From positions 124,001-188,000 of the forward strand of contig NZ_JANZNT010000001.1 of assembly GCF_025153455.1 (NCBI RefSeq): a DNA stretch of 64,000 nt. Reading direction: 5' to 3'. Position 1 is the stretch's first letter, and every line of letters begins with the position of its first letter. Below, piece after piece: positions 39,291-47,802 of the stretch. This DNA is from Sphingomonas sp. BGYR3 (GTDB taxonomy: Bacteria; Pseudomonadota; Alphaproteobacteria; Sphingomonadales; Sphingomonadaceae). The notes beneath the pieces are model-generated. The model searched no databases and was not told the DNA's origin. It saw only the letters and a list, made by a program, of their open reading frames with translations. Position numbers and translations under genes: made by a program.

Positions 39291-41491
39291 ACGCGCCCGC
39301 CCAGCCGATGACTAGCCCAGCCGCAACGGTTCCCGGCAACGGCCGGTACTTCAATCGGGAGCTGTCGTGGCTGGCGTTCAACCGGCGCGTGCTGGACGAG
39401 GCGTGCAACACCGCCCATCCGCTGCTGGAGCGGCTGCGCTTTCTGTCCATTTCCGCTTCGAACCTGGACGAGTTTTTCATGGTTCGCGTCGCCGGGCTAA
39501 AAGGCCAGCAGCTTCAGAATGTCGAGCACAAGTCTGCCGACGGCCTGACCCCAAGTCAGCAGCTTGAGGCGATTGTCGAGGAAGCCGGCGAACTGGTCGA
39601 TGCCCAGCAGGAAATCTGGCGCGACCTTCGCGCGCTGCTCCGCGATGCCGGAATCGAGGTGCTGGACGGCGGCGACATCGTGGGCGAGGAGCGGGAATGG
39701 CTGGCCGACCATTTCCGGGAACAGATGTTCGCGGTGCTGACGCCTCAGGCGCTCGATCCGGCCCACCCGTTCCCGTTCATCCCCAATGCCGGATCGGCCG
39801 TGATCTTTGATCTGGTGCGGATTTCCGACGATGTGCCGGTGCGTGAGCTCGTGCTGTTGCCGCCGACCATGTCCCGCTTTGTCCGCCTGCCGGGCAAGGC
39901 GGCCCGGTACGTCGCGGTCGACACGATCCTGCGGCATTTCCCGGAGCTGATCTTTCCCGGTTATCGCGTCAAGGCGGCTGCGGCGTTCCGCGTGCTGCGC
40001 GACAGCGATATCGAGGTGGAGGAAGAGGCCGAGGATCTGGTCCTGTATTTCCGCACGGCCATCAAGCGGCGGCGGCGCGGCCGCGTCATCCGGCTGGAAA
40101 CCGAAACCGGGATGACCGCGGAGCTGGAGGCGACGCTGCTTGAGGAACTGGGCGGCAGCGAGGCTTTGCTGACCGAACAGGGCGGCTTTTTGGGGCTGGC
40201 CGATCTGTCCGCGCTGGTCGACGAGGATCGGCCGGACCTGAAATTCACGCCCTTTTCCCCCCGCTTTCCGGAGCGTATCCGGGAATATGGCGGCGATTGT
40301 TTTGCTGCCATTCGCGCGAAGGACATTATCGTCCACCACCCCTATGAAAGTTTCGACGTTGTTCTGGCGTTCCTGAAACAGGCGGCGCAGGACCCCGATG
40401 TCGTGGCGATCAAGCAGACGCTGTATCGCGCGGGCAAGCAGTCGGCGGTCATTCAGGCGCTGATCGCGGCGGCCGAGGCCGGAAAGTCGGTGACTGCCGT
40501 GGTCGAACTGAAAGCCCGGTTTGACGAGGAACAGAATCTGCTCTGGGCCGACGCGCTGGAACGGGCGGGGGTTCAGGTCGTCTATGGCTTTATCGACTGG
40601 AAGACGCACGCCAAGATTTCGATGGTCGTTCGGCGTGAAGAAGGCGGTTTTCGCACCTATTGCCACTTCGGCACCGGCAATTATCACCCGGTGACCGCGC
40701 GCATTTACACTGACCTGTCCTATTTCACTGCCGATCCGCGCATCGGGCGGGATGCGGCGCGGATTTTCAATTACGTCACCGGCTATGTCGAACCGGGCGA
40801 TCTTGAACTGATCACCGTGTCGCCGCGCGGGTTGCGAAACGCGCTGATCGACCTGATCGACGCCGAAATCGCCCATGCCCGTGCCGGTCGCCCGGCCGCG
40901 ATCTGGGCCAAGATGAACTCGCTGGTCGATCCGGCAATCATCGAAAAGCTGTATGAAGCGAGCAATGCCGGAGTGGAGATCGACCTGGTCATTCGCGGCA
41001 TATGCTGCCTGCGCCCAGGCATCGCGGGAATGTCGGCCCATATCCATGTCCGGTCCGTCGTCGGCCGGTTCCTGGAACACAGCCGGATCTGGGCGTTCGC
41101 CAATGGCAAGGCGCTGCCGCATGATGCCGCCCGGGTATTCATCTCGTCCGCCGACTGGATGCCGCGCAATTTCGACCGGCGGGTCGAATATATGATGCCG
41201 CTGACCAACCCGACGGTGCATGATCAGGTGCTGGATCAGGTGATGGTCGCCAATCTGATCGACAGCGAACAGACATGGGAATTGCACGCCGATGGCAGCT
41301 ATGAACGGATCGAACCGGGCAGCCGTCCGTTCAACCTGCACCGCTATTTCATGACCAATCCGTCCCTGTCCGGCCGAGGTGAAAGTGCAGAAGCCATGCC
41401 GCAGAAACTGTCGCTGCGCAGGCGCCGGGCACCCGTCGTCGCGCCAGAGGCGACTGCCGCCGAACCGGCAAGCGGCGTGACCGCCTCCTGA
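39287..41491 (+). CDS. ppk1: Polyphosphate kinase 1
   Basis: 734 residues, typical size. PPK1 polymerises the gamma-phosphate of ATP into polyphosphate. The N domain starts [18 protein letters not shown], the head domain follows, and the catalytic C domains contain the autophosphorylated histidine in HFGTGNYHP (about residue 463) and the second conserved His region [15 protein letters not shown]. The C-terminal tail is basic/Ala-rich and not conserved. Coupled to hdaA upstream (ATGA) and ppx downstream (TGATG). Confidence 0.96.
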   Translation: MNAPAQPMTSPAATVPGNGRYFNRELSWLAFNRRVLDEACNTAHPLLERLRFLSISASNLDEFFMVRVAGLKGQQLQNVEHKSADGLTPSQQLEAIVEEAGELVDAQQEIWRDLRALLRDAGIEVLDGGDIVGEEREWLADHFREQMFAVLTPQALDPAHPFPFIPNAGSAVIFDLVRISDDVPVRELVLLPPTMSRFVRLPGKAARYVAVDTILRHFPELIFPGYRVKAAAAFRVLRDSDIEVEEEAEDLVLYFRTAIKRRRRGRVIRLETETGMTAELEATLLEELGGSEALLTEQGGFLGLADLSALVDEDRPDLKFTPFSPRFPERIREYGGDCFAAIRAKDIIVHHPYESFDVVLAFLKQAAQDPDVVAIKQTLYRAGKQSAVIQALIAAAEAGKSVTAVVELKARFDEEQNLLWADALERAGVQVVYGFIDWKTHAKISMVVRREEGGFRTYCHFGTGNYHPVTARIYTDLSYFTADPRIGRDAARIFNYVTGYVEPGDLELITVSPRGLRNALIDLIDAEIAHARAGRPAAIWAKMNSLVDPAIIEKLYEASNAGVEIDLVIRGICCLRPGIAGMSAHIHVRSVVGRFLEHSRIWAFANGKALPHDAARVFISSADWMPRNFDRRVEYMMPLTNPTVHDQVLDQVMVANLIDSEQTWELHADGSYERIEPGSRPFNLHRYFMTNPSLSGRGESAEAMPQKLSLRRRRAPVVAPEATAAEPASGVTAS

Positions 41492-42990
41492 TGGCATCGC
41501 CCCTGATCCTGAAACAGGCATGGGCATTGCCCGAAGGCCGCAGCATCCGTTCGGCGATCATCGATATCGGGTCCAATTCAATCCGTCTGGTGGTCCATGA
41601 AGGGCCGCCGCGACTGCCCGCCATCCTGTTCAATGAAAAGGTGCTGGCGGGGCTGGGCAAGGGGCTGGCATCGACCGGCCGGATCGACGACGAAGCGCTG
41701 GAAAAGGCAGCGGTTGCGCTCGGCCGGTTCGCGGCGCTTGCCCGCGAAATGGGCGTGGATGAACTGCGCACCGTCGCAACGGCGGCCGTGCGGGATGCGG
41801 CCAATGGCGATGTTCTGATGGCCGCCGCACGCGAGCTGGGCCTTACGGTCGAATTGCTGACCGGCGAGCAGGAAGCCATGGCGGCGGGTCAGGGCGTGCT
41901 GTCCGCCATTCCCGATGCCGACGGCATTGTTGGCGATCTGGGCGGGGGCAGCCTGGAACTGATCCGCGTGCGCAATGGCGAACTGGGCGAACGGATTTCC
42001 TTTCCGCTGGGCGTGCTGCGCGTCGCAGGGATCCGGGCCAAGGGGAAGGGCGCGCTGGACCGCCGCGTGCGGCAGACTCTGAAAGCCAGCGGCTGGCTGG
42101 GCGAAGGTCGCGGCCTGCCGCTGTACCTGGTCGGCGGTTCGTGGCGCGCGCTGGCGCGGCTCGACATGCACCTGACGCACTATCCGCTGCCCGTGATGCA
42201 CCAATATTGCCTGGCGCGGACCGATATCGCCCGGCTGGTCCGAACGCTCAGCCATGTCGGCAAGCCTGCGCTGAAGGCGGTGCCGAACCTGTCGGGCGGG
42301 CGTATTCCGACGTTGCTCGATGCGGCCAGCCTGTTGTCCGCATTGCTGCGCCATCTGGACAGTGAACAGACGGTCGTATCTGCCTTTGGCCTTCGCGAAG
42401 GGCTGCTTTACGGCCGCCTGACTCCGGCCGAGCGGGCGCTCGATCCGCTGATTGTGGCCACGCGTGAGGAGGGCGCCCGGCTGGGGCGGTTCCCCGAACA
42501 TGGCGATCTGCTCGACCGGTGGATTTCGCCGCTGTTCCCGGATGAGGGCGATGCGCTTGACCGGTTGCGCCACGCCGCCTGCCTGCTTGCCGATGTCGGA
42601 TGGCGGGCCAATCCGGAATTCCGTGCGGAACGCGGCATGGAGATTGCGCTGCACGGCAACTGGGTTGCCATTGACGGGCGCGGCCGTGCGTTGCTGGCGC
42701 AGGCGCTGTTCACCTGCCTCGGCGGGGGGACGACTGCGCCGGACCCGCTGTCCCGGCTGGCCGAGCCACAGGCGCTTGCCATCGCGCGTCAATGGGGCCT
42801 TGCCATGCGGCTGGGCCAGCGGCTCAGCGGCGGGGTTGCCGCGCCCCTGAACCGGTCATCGGTCACGATCCAGGGCGATACGCTGTTGCTGAGCCTGAAC
42901 GCCGCCGACCGGCTGCTCTATGGCGAAGCCGTCCAGCGGCGGCACAAGGCACTGGCGCAGGCGTTCGACCGGAAACCCGTGCTGATCTGA
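41491..42990 (+). CDS. ppx: Exopolyphosphatase (Ppx/GppA family)
   Basis: 499 residues of the ASKHA fold. Conserved are IDIGSNSIRLVV (residues 24-35), TVATAAVRDAANG, and VGDLGGGSLELIRV (phosphate-2 loop). The long C-terminal HD-like helical part has HYPLPVMHQY-type and HAACLLADVGWR segments. It hydrolyses terminal phosphates of polyphosphate, or the pentaphosphate pppGpp in related enzymes. Its start lies on the last base of the ppk1 stop (TGATG), so synthesis and breakdown enzymes are made from one message. Confidence 0.94.
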   Translation: MASPLILKQAWALPEGRSIRSAIIDIGSNSIRLVVHEGPPRLPAILFNEKVLAGLGKGLASTGRIDDEALEKAAVALGRFAALAREMGVDELRTVATAAVRDAANGDVLMAAARELGLTVELLTGEQEAMAAGQGVLSAIPDADGIVGDLGGGSLELIRVRNGELGERISFPLGVLRVAGIRAKGKGALDRRVRQTLKASGWLGEGRGLPLYLVGGSWRALARLDMHLTHYPLPVMHQYCLARTDIARLVRTLSHVGKPALKAVPNLSGGRIPTLLDAASLLSALLRHLDSEQTVVSAFGLREGLLYGRLTPAERALDPLIVATREEGARLGRFPEHGDLLDRWISPLFPDEGDALDRLRHAACLLADVGWRANPEFRAERGMEIALHGNWVAIDGRGRALLAQALFTCLGGGTTAPDPLSRLAEPQALAIARQWGLAMRLGQRLSGGVAAPLNRSSVTIQGDTLLLSLNAADRLLYGEAVQRRHKALAQAFDRKPVLI

Positions 42991-43000
42991 CGACCGCCGC

Positions 43001-43294
43001 TCAGCCGCAGCGCAGCGTCACCACCCGGTTCTGGTCATCCAGTTCGATGTTCAGCCGGTCGGTGCGGAAATCCATGGTCATCGCCATGCCCGGCCGCAGC
43101 CAGCGCACGGTGCGCGCGCCAACCCGCTTCATGGCGTCCGCCGCCAGTTCCGGCGTGCCGGCCTTGCCCACCAGGTCCTGGATCGCATCGGTCGAACACG
43201 GTTCGGCCAGCTGCGGCGGCGCCGGTTGTTCGGGCGTGGACATCGGTGTGCATCCCATGGGGAACAGGGCAATGACGGGCAGCAGGCGCTTCAT
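43001..43294 (-). CDS. I78-family peptidase inhibitor, lipoprotein
   Basis: 97 residues. The signal peptide ends at a lipobox-like FPMGC (Cys15). The rest matches the small I78 inhibitor family: WLRPGMAMTMDFRTDRLNIE and a final LRCG with two cysteines (Cys33-Cys96) that could form a disulfide. Members inhibit serine proteases and are common as tandem or single copies in sphingomonads; whether it defends against own or foreign proteases is unknown. It overlaps the end of rnd by four bases. Confidence 0.85.
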   Translation of the reverse strand: MKRLLPVIALFPMGCTPMSTPEQPAPPQLAEPCSTDAIQDLVGKAGTPELAADAMKRVGARTVRWLRPGMAMTMDFRTDRLNIELDDQNRVVTLRCG

Positions 43295-44469
43295 GGCTGA
43301 ACCTCCTCGGTCCGGGTCATCTTGAGCTTTCCATCAAGCACCGTAAAGCCCAGCCGCCCCTCGACCAGATCCAGCGCATCGCGGCCGAACTGTTCAAATC
43401 GCCATCCGGTCAACAGGGCCAGTCCATCCCGCTGTCCAGCCGCCAACGCCTCCAGGTCATCGGCACGCGCCAGCAATTTTGCCGCAACATCAATGTCTCG
43501 CGCGCGGATCTTGAGCAGCAGTTTCAACAGATCGGCGACCAGCGCCCCTTCCTTGCCAAGGCCGGGCTTGCGATCATCGCGCATCGGCATTTCATCGGCG
43601 GGCAGGGGAGCGGCGTGCTTCAGCGCCTCGATCATCCGTCCGCCAATATCGTTGGCGGCCCAGCTGGCCGACAATCCGCGCACCCGGCCAAGGTCGCGTT
43701 GCTCGCGCGGGGGATTTCCGGCAATATCGGCGATGGTTTCGTCCTTGGCGATGCGGCCGCGCGGCAGGTTCTTGTTCTGCGCCTCGATCTCGCGCCAGCG
43801 GGCCAGCGCCTTCAGCCGACCCAGCACCTCGGCCTTGCGGCTGGGGATGCGGATGCGCTGCCACGCTTCGTCGGGATTGTTGGCATAGTTGGACGGATCG
43901 GCCAGCCGCTCCATCTCTTCGTTCAGCCACGCACCGCGATTGGTTTTCTTCAGCTTGTTCAGCATTTTCGGAAAGATGCGTGACAGGTGGGTCACGTCCG
44001 CAATCGCATAATCGATCTGCCGCTTGTCCAGCGGCCGGCGCGACCAGTCGGTGAAGCGCGCGCCCTTGTCGACCTGAATACCCAGCCAGCTATCGACCAG
44101 GTTGGAATAACCGATCTGTTCCCCCTGACCCAGCGCCATGGCCGCGATCTGGGTGTCAAAGATGGGGTGCGGCGTCTTGCCGGTCAGGTTGTAGACGATT
44201 TCGACGTCCTGCCCGCCGGCATGAAAGACCTTCAGCACCTCTTCATTGTTGACCAGCAGGTCGAGCAGCGGGCCAAGGTCGATGCCCGGTGCCATCGGAT
44301 CAATCGCCGCCGCTTCCTTGTCATCGGCGATCTGGATCAGGCAGAGTTCCGGCCAATAGGTGTTCTCGCGCATGAATTCTGTATCCACCGTCACGAAATC
44401 GGCGGTGGCCAGGCGGGCGCAGAGTTGGGCGAGCGACGCGGAATCTTCGATCAGCGGATGAATGTGCAT
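43291..44469 (-). CDS. rnd: Ribonuclease D
   Basis: 392 residues. RNase D trims 3' ends of tRNA precursors and other small RNAs. The DEDDy exonuclease domain has VTVDTEFMRENTYWP (Exo I), a VFHAGGQDVEI segment (Exo II) and DYAIADVTHL (Exo III). An HRDC domain follows (about residues 205-285). Length matches the family. The start at ATG 44469 is favoured by the conserved MHIHPLI lead; an in-frame start at 44502 is possible. Its end is coupled to the I78 inhibitor gene, and it is divergent from aspS (117 bases). Confidence 0.94.
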   Translation of the reverse strand: MHIHPLIEDSASLAQLCARLATADFVTVDTEFMRENTYWPELCLIQIADDKEAAAIDPMAPGIDLGPLLDLLVNNEEVLKVFHAGGQDVEIVYNLTGKTPHPIFDTQIAAMALGQGEQIGYSNLVDSWLGIQVDKGARFTDWSRRPLDKRQIDYAIADVTHLSRIFPKMLNKLKKTNRGAWLNEEMERLADPSNYANNPDEAWQRIRIPSRKAEVLGRLKALARWREIEAQNKNLPRGRIAKDETIADIAGNPPREQRDLGRVRGLSASWAANDIGGRMIEALKHAAPLPADEMPMRDDRKPGLGKEGALVADLLKLLLKIRARDIDVAAKLLARADDLEALAAGQRDGLALLTGWRFEQFGRDALDLVEGRLGFTVLDGKLKMTRTEEVQP

Positions 44470-44586
44470 CGCGCGGCCATAGCGGCCTCTTCGGGTTGAC
44501 AAAAGAGTGCGCGGGGGGAAAGCGGACGACCAGTTTCACGCAGCCTGTCCAACGGGCCGCTTTCGCAACAGAGAAATCAGATCGCC

Positions 44587-46380
44587 ATGCACGTCTATCG
44601 CACCCATACCTGCGGCCAATTGACCGCTGCCGATGTCGATACCCAGGTCCGCCTGTCCGGATGGGTGCATCGCAAGCGCGACCATGGCGGCGTGCTGTTC
44701 GTCGATCTGCGCGACCATCACGGGCTGACGCAGATTGTGGCGGATGCCGATTCGCCGGCGCTTCCGATCCTGGAAACGATCCGGGTGGAATCGGTCGTCA
44801 CCATCGACGGGACGGTGAAGCGCCGGTCCGATGCGACGACCAACGCCAATCTGGCGACGGGTGAGATCGAGGTGTTCGCCCGTGCGGTCAGCATCCAGTC
44901 CGCTGCGCAGGAACTGCCGATGCCGGTCGCGGGCGAGGCGGAGTATCCCGAAGACATCCGCCTGCGGAACCGGTTCCTCGATCTGCGCCGCGACAAAATT
45001 CACCAGAACATCGTGCTGCGCAGCCAGGTGATTGCATCGCTGCGCCGGCGGATGATCGATCAGGGCTTTACCGAGTTTCAGACGCCCATCCTGACCGCAT
45101 CGTCGCCAGAGGGCGCGCGCGACTATCTTGTCCCCAGCCGTGTCCATCCGGGCAAATTCTATGCGCTGCCCCAGGCGCCGCAGATGTTCAAGCAGCTGCT
45201 GATGGTCGCCGGCTTCGATCGCTATTTCCAGATTGCGCCCTGTTTCCGCGATGAGGATGCGCGTGCCGATCGCAGCCCGGGCGAGTTCTATCAGCTCGAT
45301 TTCGAAATGAGCTTCGTCACGCAAGACGATGTTTTTGCAGCGATCGAGCCGGTTCTTCACGGCGTGTTTGAAGAATTCGCCAACTGGCAGGGCAAGGGCC
45401 GGACGGTCAGCCCGCTGCCGTTCAAGCGGATCCCGTACCGCGAATCGATGCTGAAATACGGCAATGACAAGCCTGACCTGCGCAACCCGATCCTGATCAG
45501 CGATGTGTCGGAACAGTTTGTCGGATCGGGTTTCGGCCGGTTTGCCAGCATTGTCGAGGCGGGAGACGTGGTTCGCGCGATTCCCGCACCGGGCACCGCG
45601 GAAAAGAGCCGCAAGTTCTTTGACGACATGAACAGCTGGGCACAGGGCGAGGGGTTTGCCGGCCTTGGCTATGCCACGCGCAAGGGCGGCGAATGGGGCG
45701 GCCCGATTGCCAAGAACCATGGCGAGGACAAGATGTCGGCGCTGGCTGATGCGCTTGGCCTTGGCCCGGATGACGGCATTTTCTTTGCCGCCGGCAAGGA
45801 AGCACAGGCAGCGAAGCTGGCTGGCCTTGCCCGGACGCGCATTGCCGAACAGCTGGGCCTGATCGACCAGAACCGGTTCGAATTCTGCTGGATCGTCGAT
45901 TTCCCGATGTTCGAATATGATGAGGACGCCAAGAAGGTCGATTTCAGCCACAACCCGTTTTCGATGCCGCAGGGCGAGTTGGAGGCGCTGGAGACAAAGG
46001 ATCCGCTGGATATCCTGGCTTATCAGTACGACATCGTCTGCAACGGCGTGGAGCTGTCGTCGGGGGCCATCCGGAACCACCGGCCGGAAATCATGTACAA
46101 GGCGTTCGAAATCGCGGGTTACACGCAGGAACAGGTCGACGCCAATTTCTCCGGCATGATCAACGCGTTCAAATTCGGTGCGCCGCCGCACGGCGGATCG
46201 GCCCCCGGCGTTGACCGCATCGTCATGCTGCTGGCGGACGAGCCGAACATCCGCGAAGTCATCGCGTTCCCAATGACGCAGAAGGCGGAGGACCTGATGA
46301 TGGGCGCACCCAGCTTTGTCAGCGCGCGCCAATTGAAGGAACTGAGCATCCGGCTGGCCCCGGGCGTCGGCCAGGATTGA
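44587..46380 (+). CDS. aspS: Aspartyl-tRNA synthetase
   Basis: 597 residues, class II synthetase of the bacterial type. It begins with an OB-fold anticodon domain ([21 protein letters not shown] lead). Motif 2 is [19 protein letters not shown], the GAD insertion domain is in the middle, and motif 3 is [15 protein letters not shown]. It charges tRNA-Asp, and in bacteria lacking asparaginyl-tRNA synthetase also mischarges tRNA-Asn; that cannot be decided here. Single-gene unit. Confidence 0.97.
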   Translation: MHVYRTHTCGQLTAADVDTQVRLSGWVHRKRDHGGVLFVDLRDHHGLTQIVADADSPALPILETIRVESVVTIDGTVKRRSDATTNANLATGEIEVFARAVSIQSAAQELPMPVAGEAEYPEDIRLRNRFLDLRRDKIHQNIVLRSQVIASLRRRMIDQGFTEFQTPILTASSPEGARDYLVPSRVHPGKFYALPQAPQMFKQLLMVAGFDRYFQIAPCFRDEDARADRSPGEFYQLDFEMSFVTQDDVFAAIEPVLHGVFEEFANWQGKGRTVSPLPFKRIPYRESMLKYGNDKPDLRNPILISDVSEQFVGSGFGRFASIVEAGDVVRAIPAPGTAEKSRKFFDDMNSWAQGEGFAGLGYATRKGGEWGGPIAKNHGEDKMSALADALGLGPDDGIFFAAGKEAQAAKLAGLARTRIAEQLGLIDQNRFEFCWIVDFPMFEYDEDAKKVDFSHNPFSMPQGELEALETKDPLDILAYQYDIVCNGVELSSGAIRNHRPEIMYKAFEIAGYTQEQVDANFSGMINAFKFGAPPHGGSAPGVDRIVMLLADEPNIREVIAFPMTQKAEDLMMGAPSFVSARQLKELSIRLAPGVGQD

Positions 46381-46400
46381 TCGCCGCTCCGGCCGGTTGA

Positions 46401-46425
46401 GGGGGTTGCCCGATCGGGTGCCCCC
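46401..46425 (+). terminator. Inverted repeat after aspS, possible terminator
   Basis: GGGGG (46401-46405) and CCCCC (46421-46425) enclose an inner CCCG-AT-CGGG dyad, 20 bases past the aspS stop. There is no T tract, so termination is uncertain. The rest of the 339-base gap 46381-46719 shows no convincing gene or RNA; a 46440-46691 open frame has no family features. Confidence 0.35.
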
Positions 46426-46630
46426 AGCCGTCCGGGTCGATGGCCGTTTTCGGCCGGTCGGCGGTGTGTTCCGCGTCAATCGCTGTCGGCACCGCGTCCA
46501 GCGCGGTCGATAGGCACCACTCTTGCAACGCAGGTTACCCCGGAAACGCGCCAGTGCGCTTGATCCGCTCGCCACGCTGCATACGTAAGGTATTCGAGGT
46601 CGCCGTGACCTCGGGCCCTTGCGGCGGACC

Positions 46631-46702
46631 GTTGACGTTGCCGCTCGATCCGCTTGCGCAATCGGGCATCTGGCGTAGACAGTATTGGTGAACGTCAACG
46701 TT
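46631..46702. promoter_or_regulatory. Paired inverted motif upstream of the TetR gene, candidate operator
   Basis: GTTGACGTT (46631-46639) recurs as its exact reverse complement AACGTCAAC at 46691-46699, 60 bases away. The second copy extends to AACGT-CA-ACGTT (46691-46702), a dyad of its own. Such a paired site just ahead of a TetR gene suggests autoregulation. Inference from symmetry only. Confidence 0.4.
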
Positions 46703-46719
46703 TAGTTTTTGGAACACCC

Positions 46720-47418
46720 TTGACCGGTCGAAGCATCGCCTCTTCAAATGCCGCTGACGACGTTCACATCGCCCGCAACGCGGTGGGGCGGCCACGCGAT
46801 CCCGCCAAGCATGACGCCATTATCGGCGCCGCCCGCGAGGCGTTTTTCGAACGCGGCTTCAACGCGGCAACCATCGAAGACATCGCCCAACGCGCCGGTG
46901 TGTCGAAAGTCACAATCTACAAGCAGTTCAGTGACAAGGAAACGTTGTTCGAATCCGTCATCAAGGCCGAAACGGAACGGATGGCCGCTGGCTTTGTCGG
47001 CCCGGTGGAAACCGGCGATCAGCTGATTGATCGCCTGAACAGCTTTGGTCTGTTGCTGCTGTCGTTCCTGTTTCACCCGGATCATGTGACGCTCGACCGC
47101 GTGCTGGCACCGGAACTGACGCAGATGCCCGATCTTGCGCGGCGGTTTTTCGATGCAGGACCGGCGCAATGCCGGATGGCGCTGGGCAACATGATTGCCG
47201 AGGCGGATCAGCGCGGGATGCTGAAGGTCGAAGACTCGATGTTTGCCGCCGAAACGCTGTTGGCGATGTGGAAGGGATTTCTGGACATCGAACTGCGGTT
47301 CCAGGTGACCCAGCATCAGACGGAAGAACAATTGAAAGCGCGGGTCAATCGTGGAACGCAACTGTTCCTGCGACTGTTTTCCGCAAAGCCGAACACTGAC
47401 ATTGGGGATGGTAGCTGA
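46720..47418 (+). CDS. TetR-family transcriptional regulator
   Basis: About 232 residues. The N-terminal helix-turn-helix is GRPRDPAKHDAIIGAAREAF followed by GFNAATIEDIAQRAGVSKVT, IYKQFSDKETLF, the TetR signature (about residues 27-75). The C-terminal ligand-binding region resembles the TetR_C type seen with efflux or fatty-acid regulators. The effector is unknown. The start is probably TTG at 46720 (no in-frame ATG precedes the domain), with other alternatives upstream. It overlaps the small lipoprotein gene (TGATG). Nearby targets are not obvious. Confidence 0.86.
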   Translation: MTGRSIASSNAADDVHIARNAVGRPRDPAKHDAIIGAAREAFFERGFNAATIEDIAQRAGVSKVTIYKQFSDKETLFESVIKAETERMAAGFVGPVETGDQLIDRLNSFGLLLLSFLFHPDHVTLDRVLAPELTQMPDLARRFFDAGPAQCRMALGNMIAEADQRGMLKVEDSMFAAETLLAMWKGFLDIELRFQVTQHQTEEQLKARVNRGTQLFLRLFSAKPNTDIGDGS

Positions 47419-47750
47419 TGCGTCAGATCTTGATTCCGGTAACGCTGCTGGCCGCGCTTCCCGCTGCCTGCTCGGGCGGATCCGAACCGGCAGCCGAGCC
47501 GGCGCCGGCGGCCGAAAACAGCTCGGGCCTGAATTACATCGCCGAGGTCGAGAAACTGCCTCAGGAACAGCAGAATATCGTGTTTATCCGCGCGATCCGC
47601 GATGCCCGGCGCGAATGTCAGGGCGTTGTGGGATCGGTAAAGGCGACCGAGGTCGGGCCGGGCGCGTGGCGCGTCCGCTGTACCGATGGCGGCGGGCACC
47701 TGATCCGCATTTCGGCCAATGGCGACGGCCGCGTCACCAGCAGCCGGTAA
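47418..47750 (+). CDS. Small lipoprotein of unknown function
   Basis: 110 residues. The signal peptide ends in a lipobox (LPAAC, Cys18), followed by a Pro/Ala/Glu-rich linker and a compact domain with two further cysteines (RRECQGVV and RVRCTDGG), possibly disulfide bonded. No family recognised. Its ATG uses the last base of the TetR stop codon, so it is translationally coupled to the regulator, suggesting that it is a target of the same control. Confidence 0.72.
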   Translation: MRQILIPVTLLAALPAACSGGSEPAAEPAPAAENSSGLNYIAEVEKLPQEQQNIVFIRAIRDARRECQGVVGSVKATEVGPGAWRVRCTDGGGHLIRISANGDGRVTSSR

Positions 47751-47762
47751 TCGCATGGAAAT

Positions 47763-47790
47763 TTGGGGGGAGCACGCGGCCTCCCCCCCA
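47763..47790. terminator. Bidirectional terminator hairpin
   Basis: TTGGGGGGAG (47763-47772) pairs perfectly with CTCCCCCCAA (47781-47790), with an 8-base loop. It lies in the 52-base gap between the small lipoprotein gene (plus) and phoX (minus). A T-rich stretch on each side (AATTC plus strand, AAATTTCC minus strand) supports shared termination of convergent units. Confidence 0.7.
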
Positions 47791-47802
47791 ATTCATCAGC
47801 GG

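Noticed and set aside
39497..41527. 676-codon frame antisense to ppk1
   Set aside because: No family signature; sense strand encodes an unambiguous polyphosphate kinase.
46440..46691. 83-codon frame in the aspS-tetR gap
   Set aside because: No ribosome-binding site or recognisable domain, and it runs over the candidate operator motifs.
44536..46698. 720-codon frame antisense to aspS
   Set aside because: Sense strand is a certain aspartyl-tRNA synthetase; the frame has no domain pattern.
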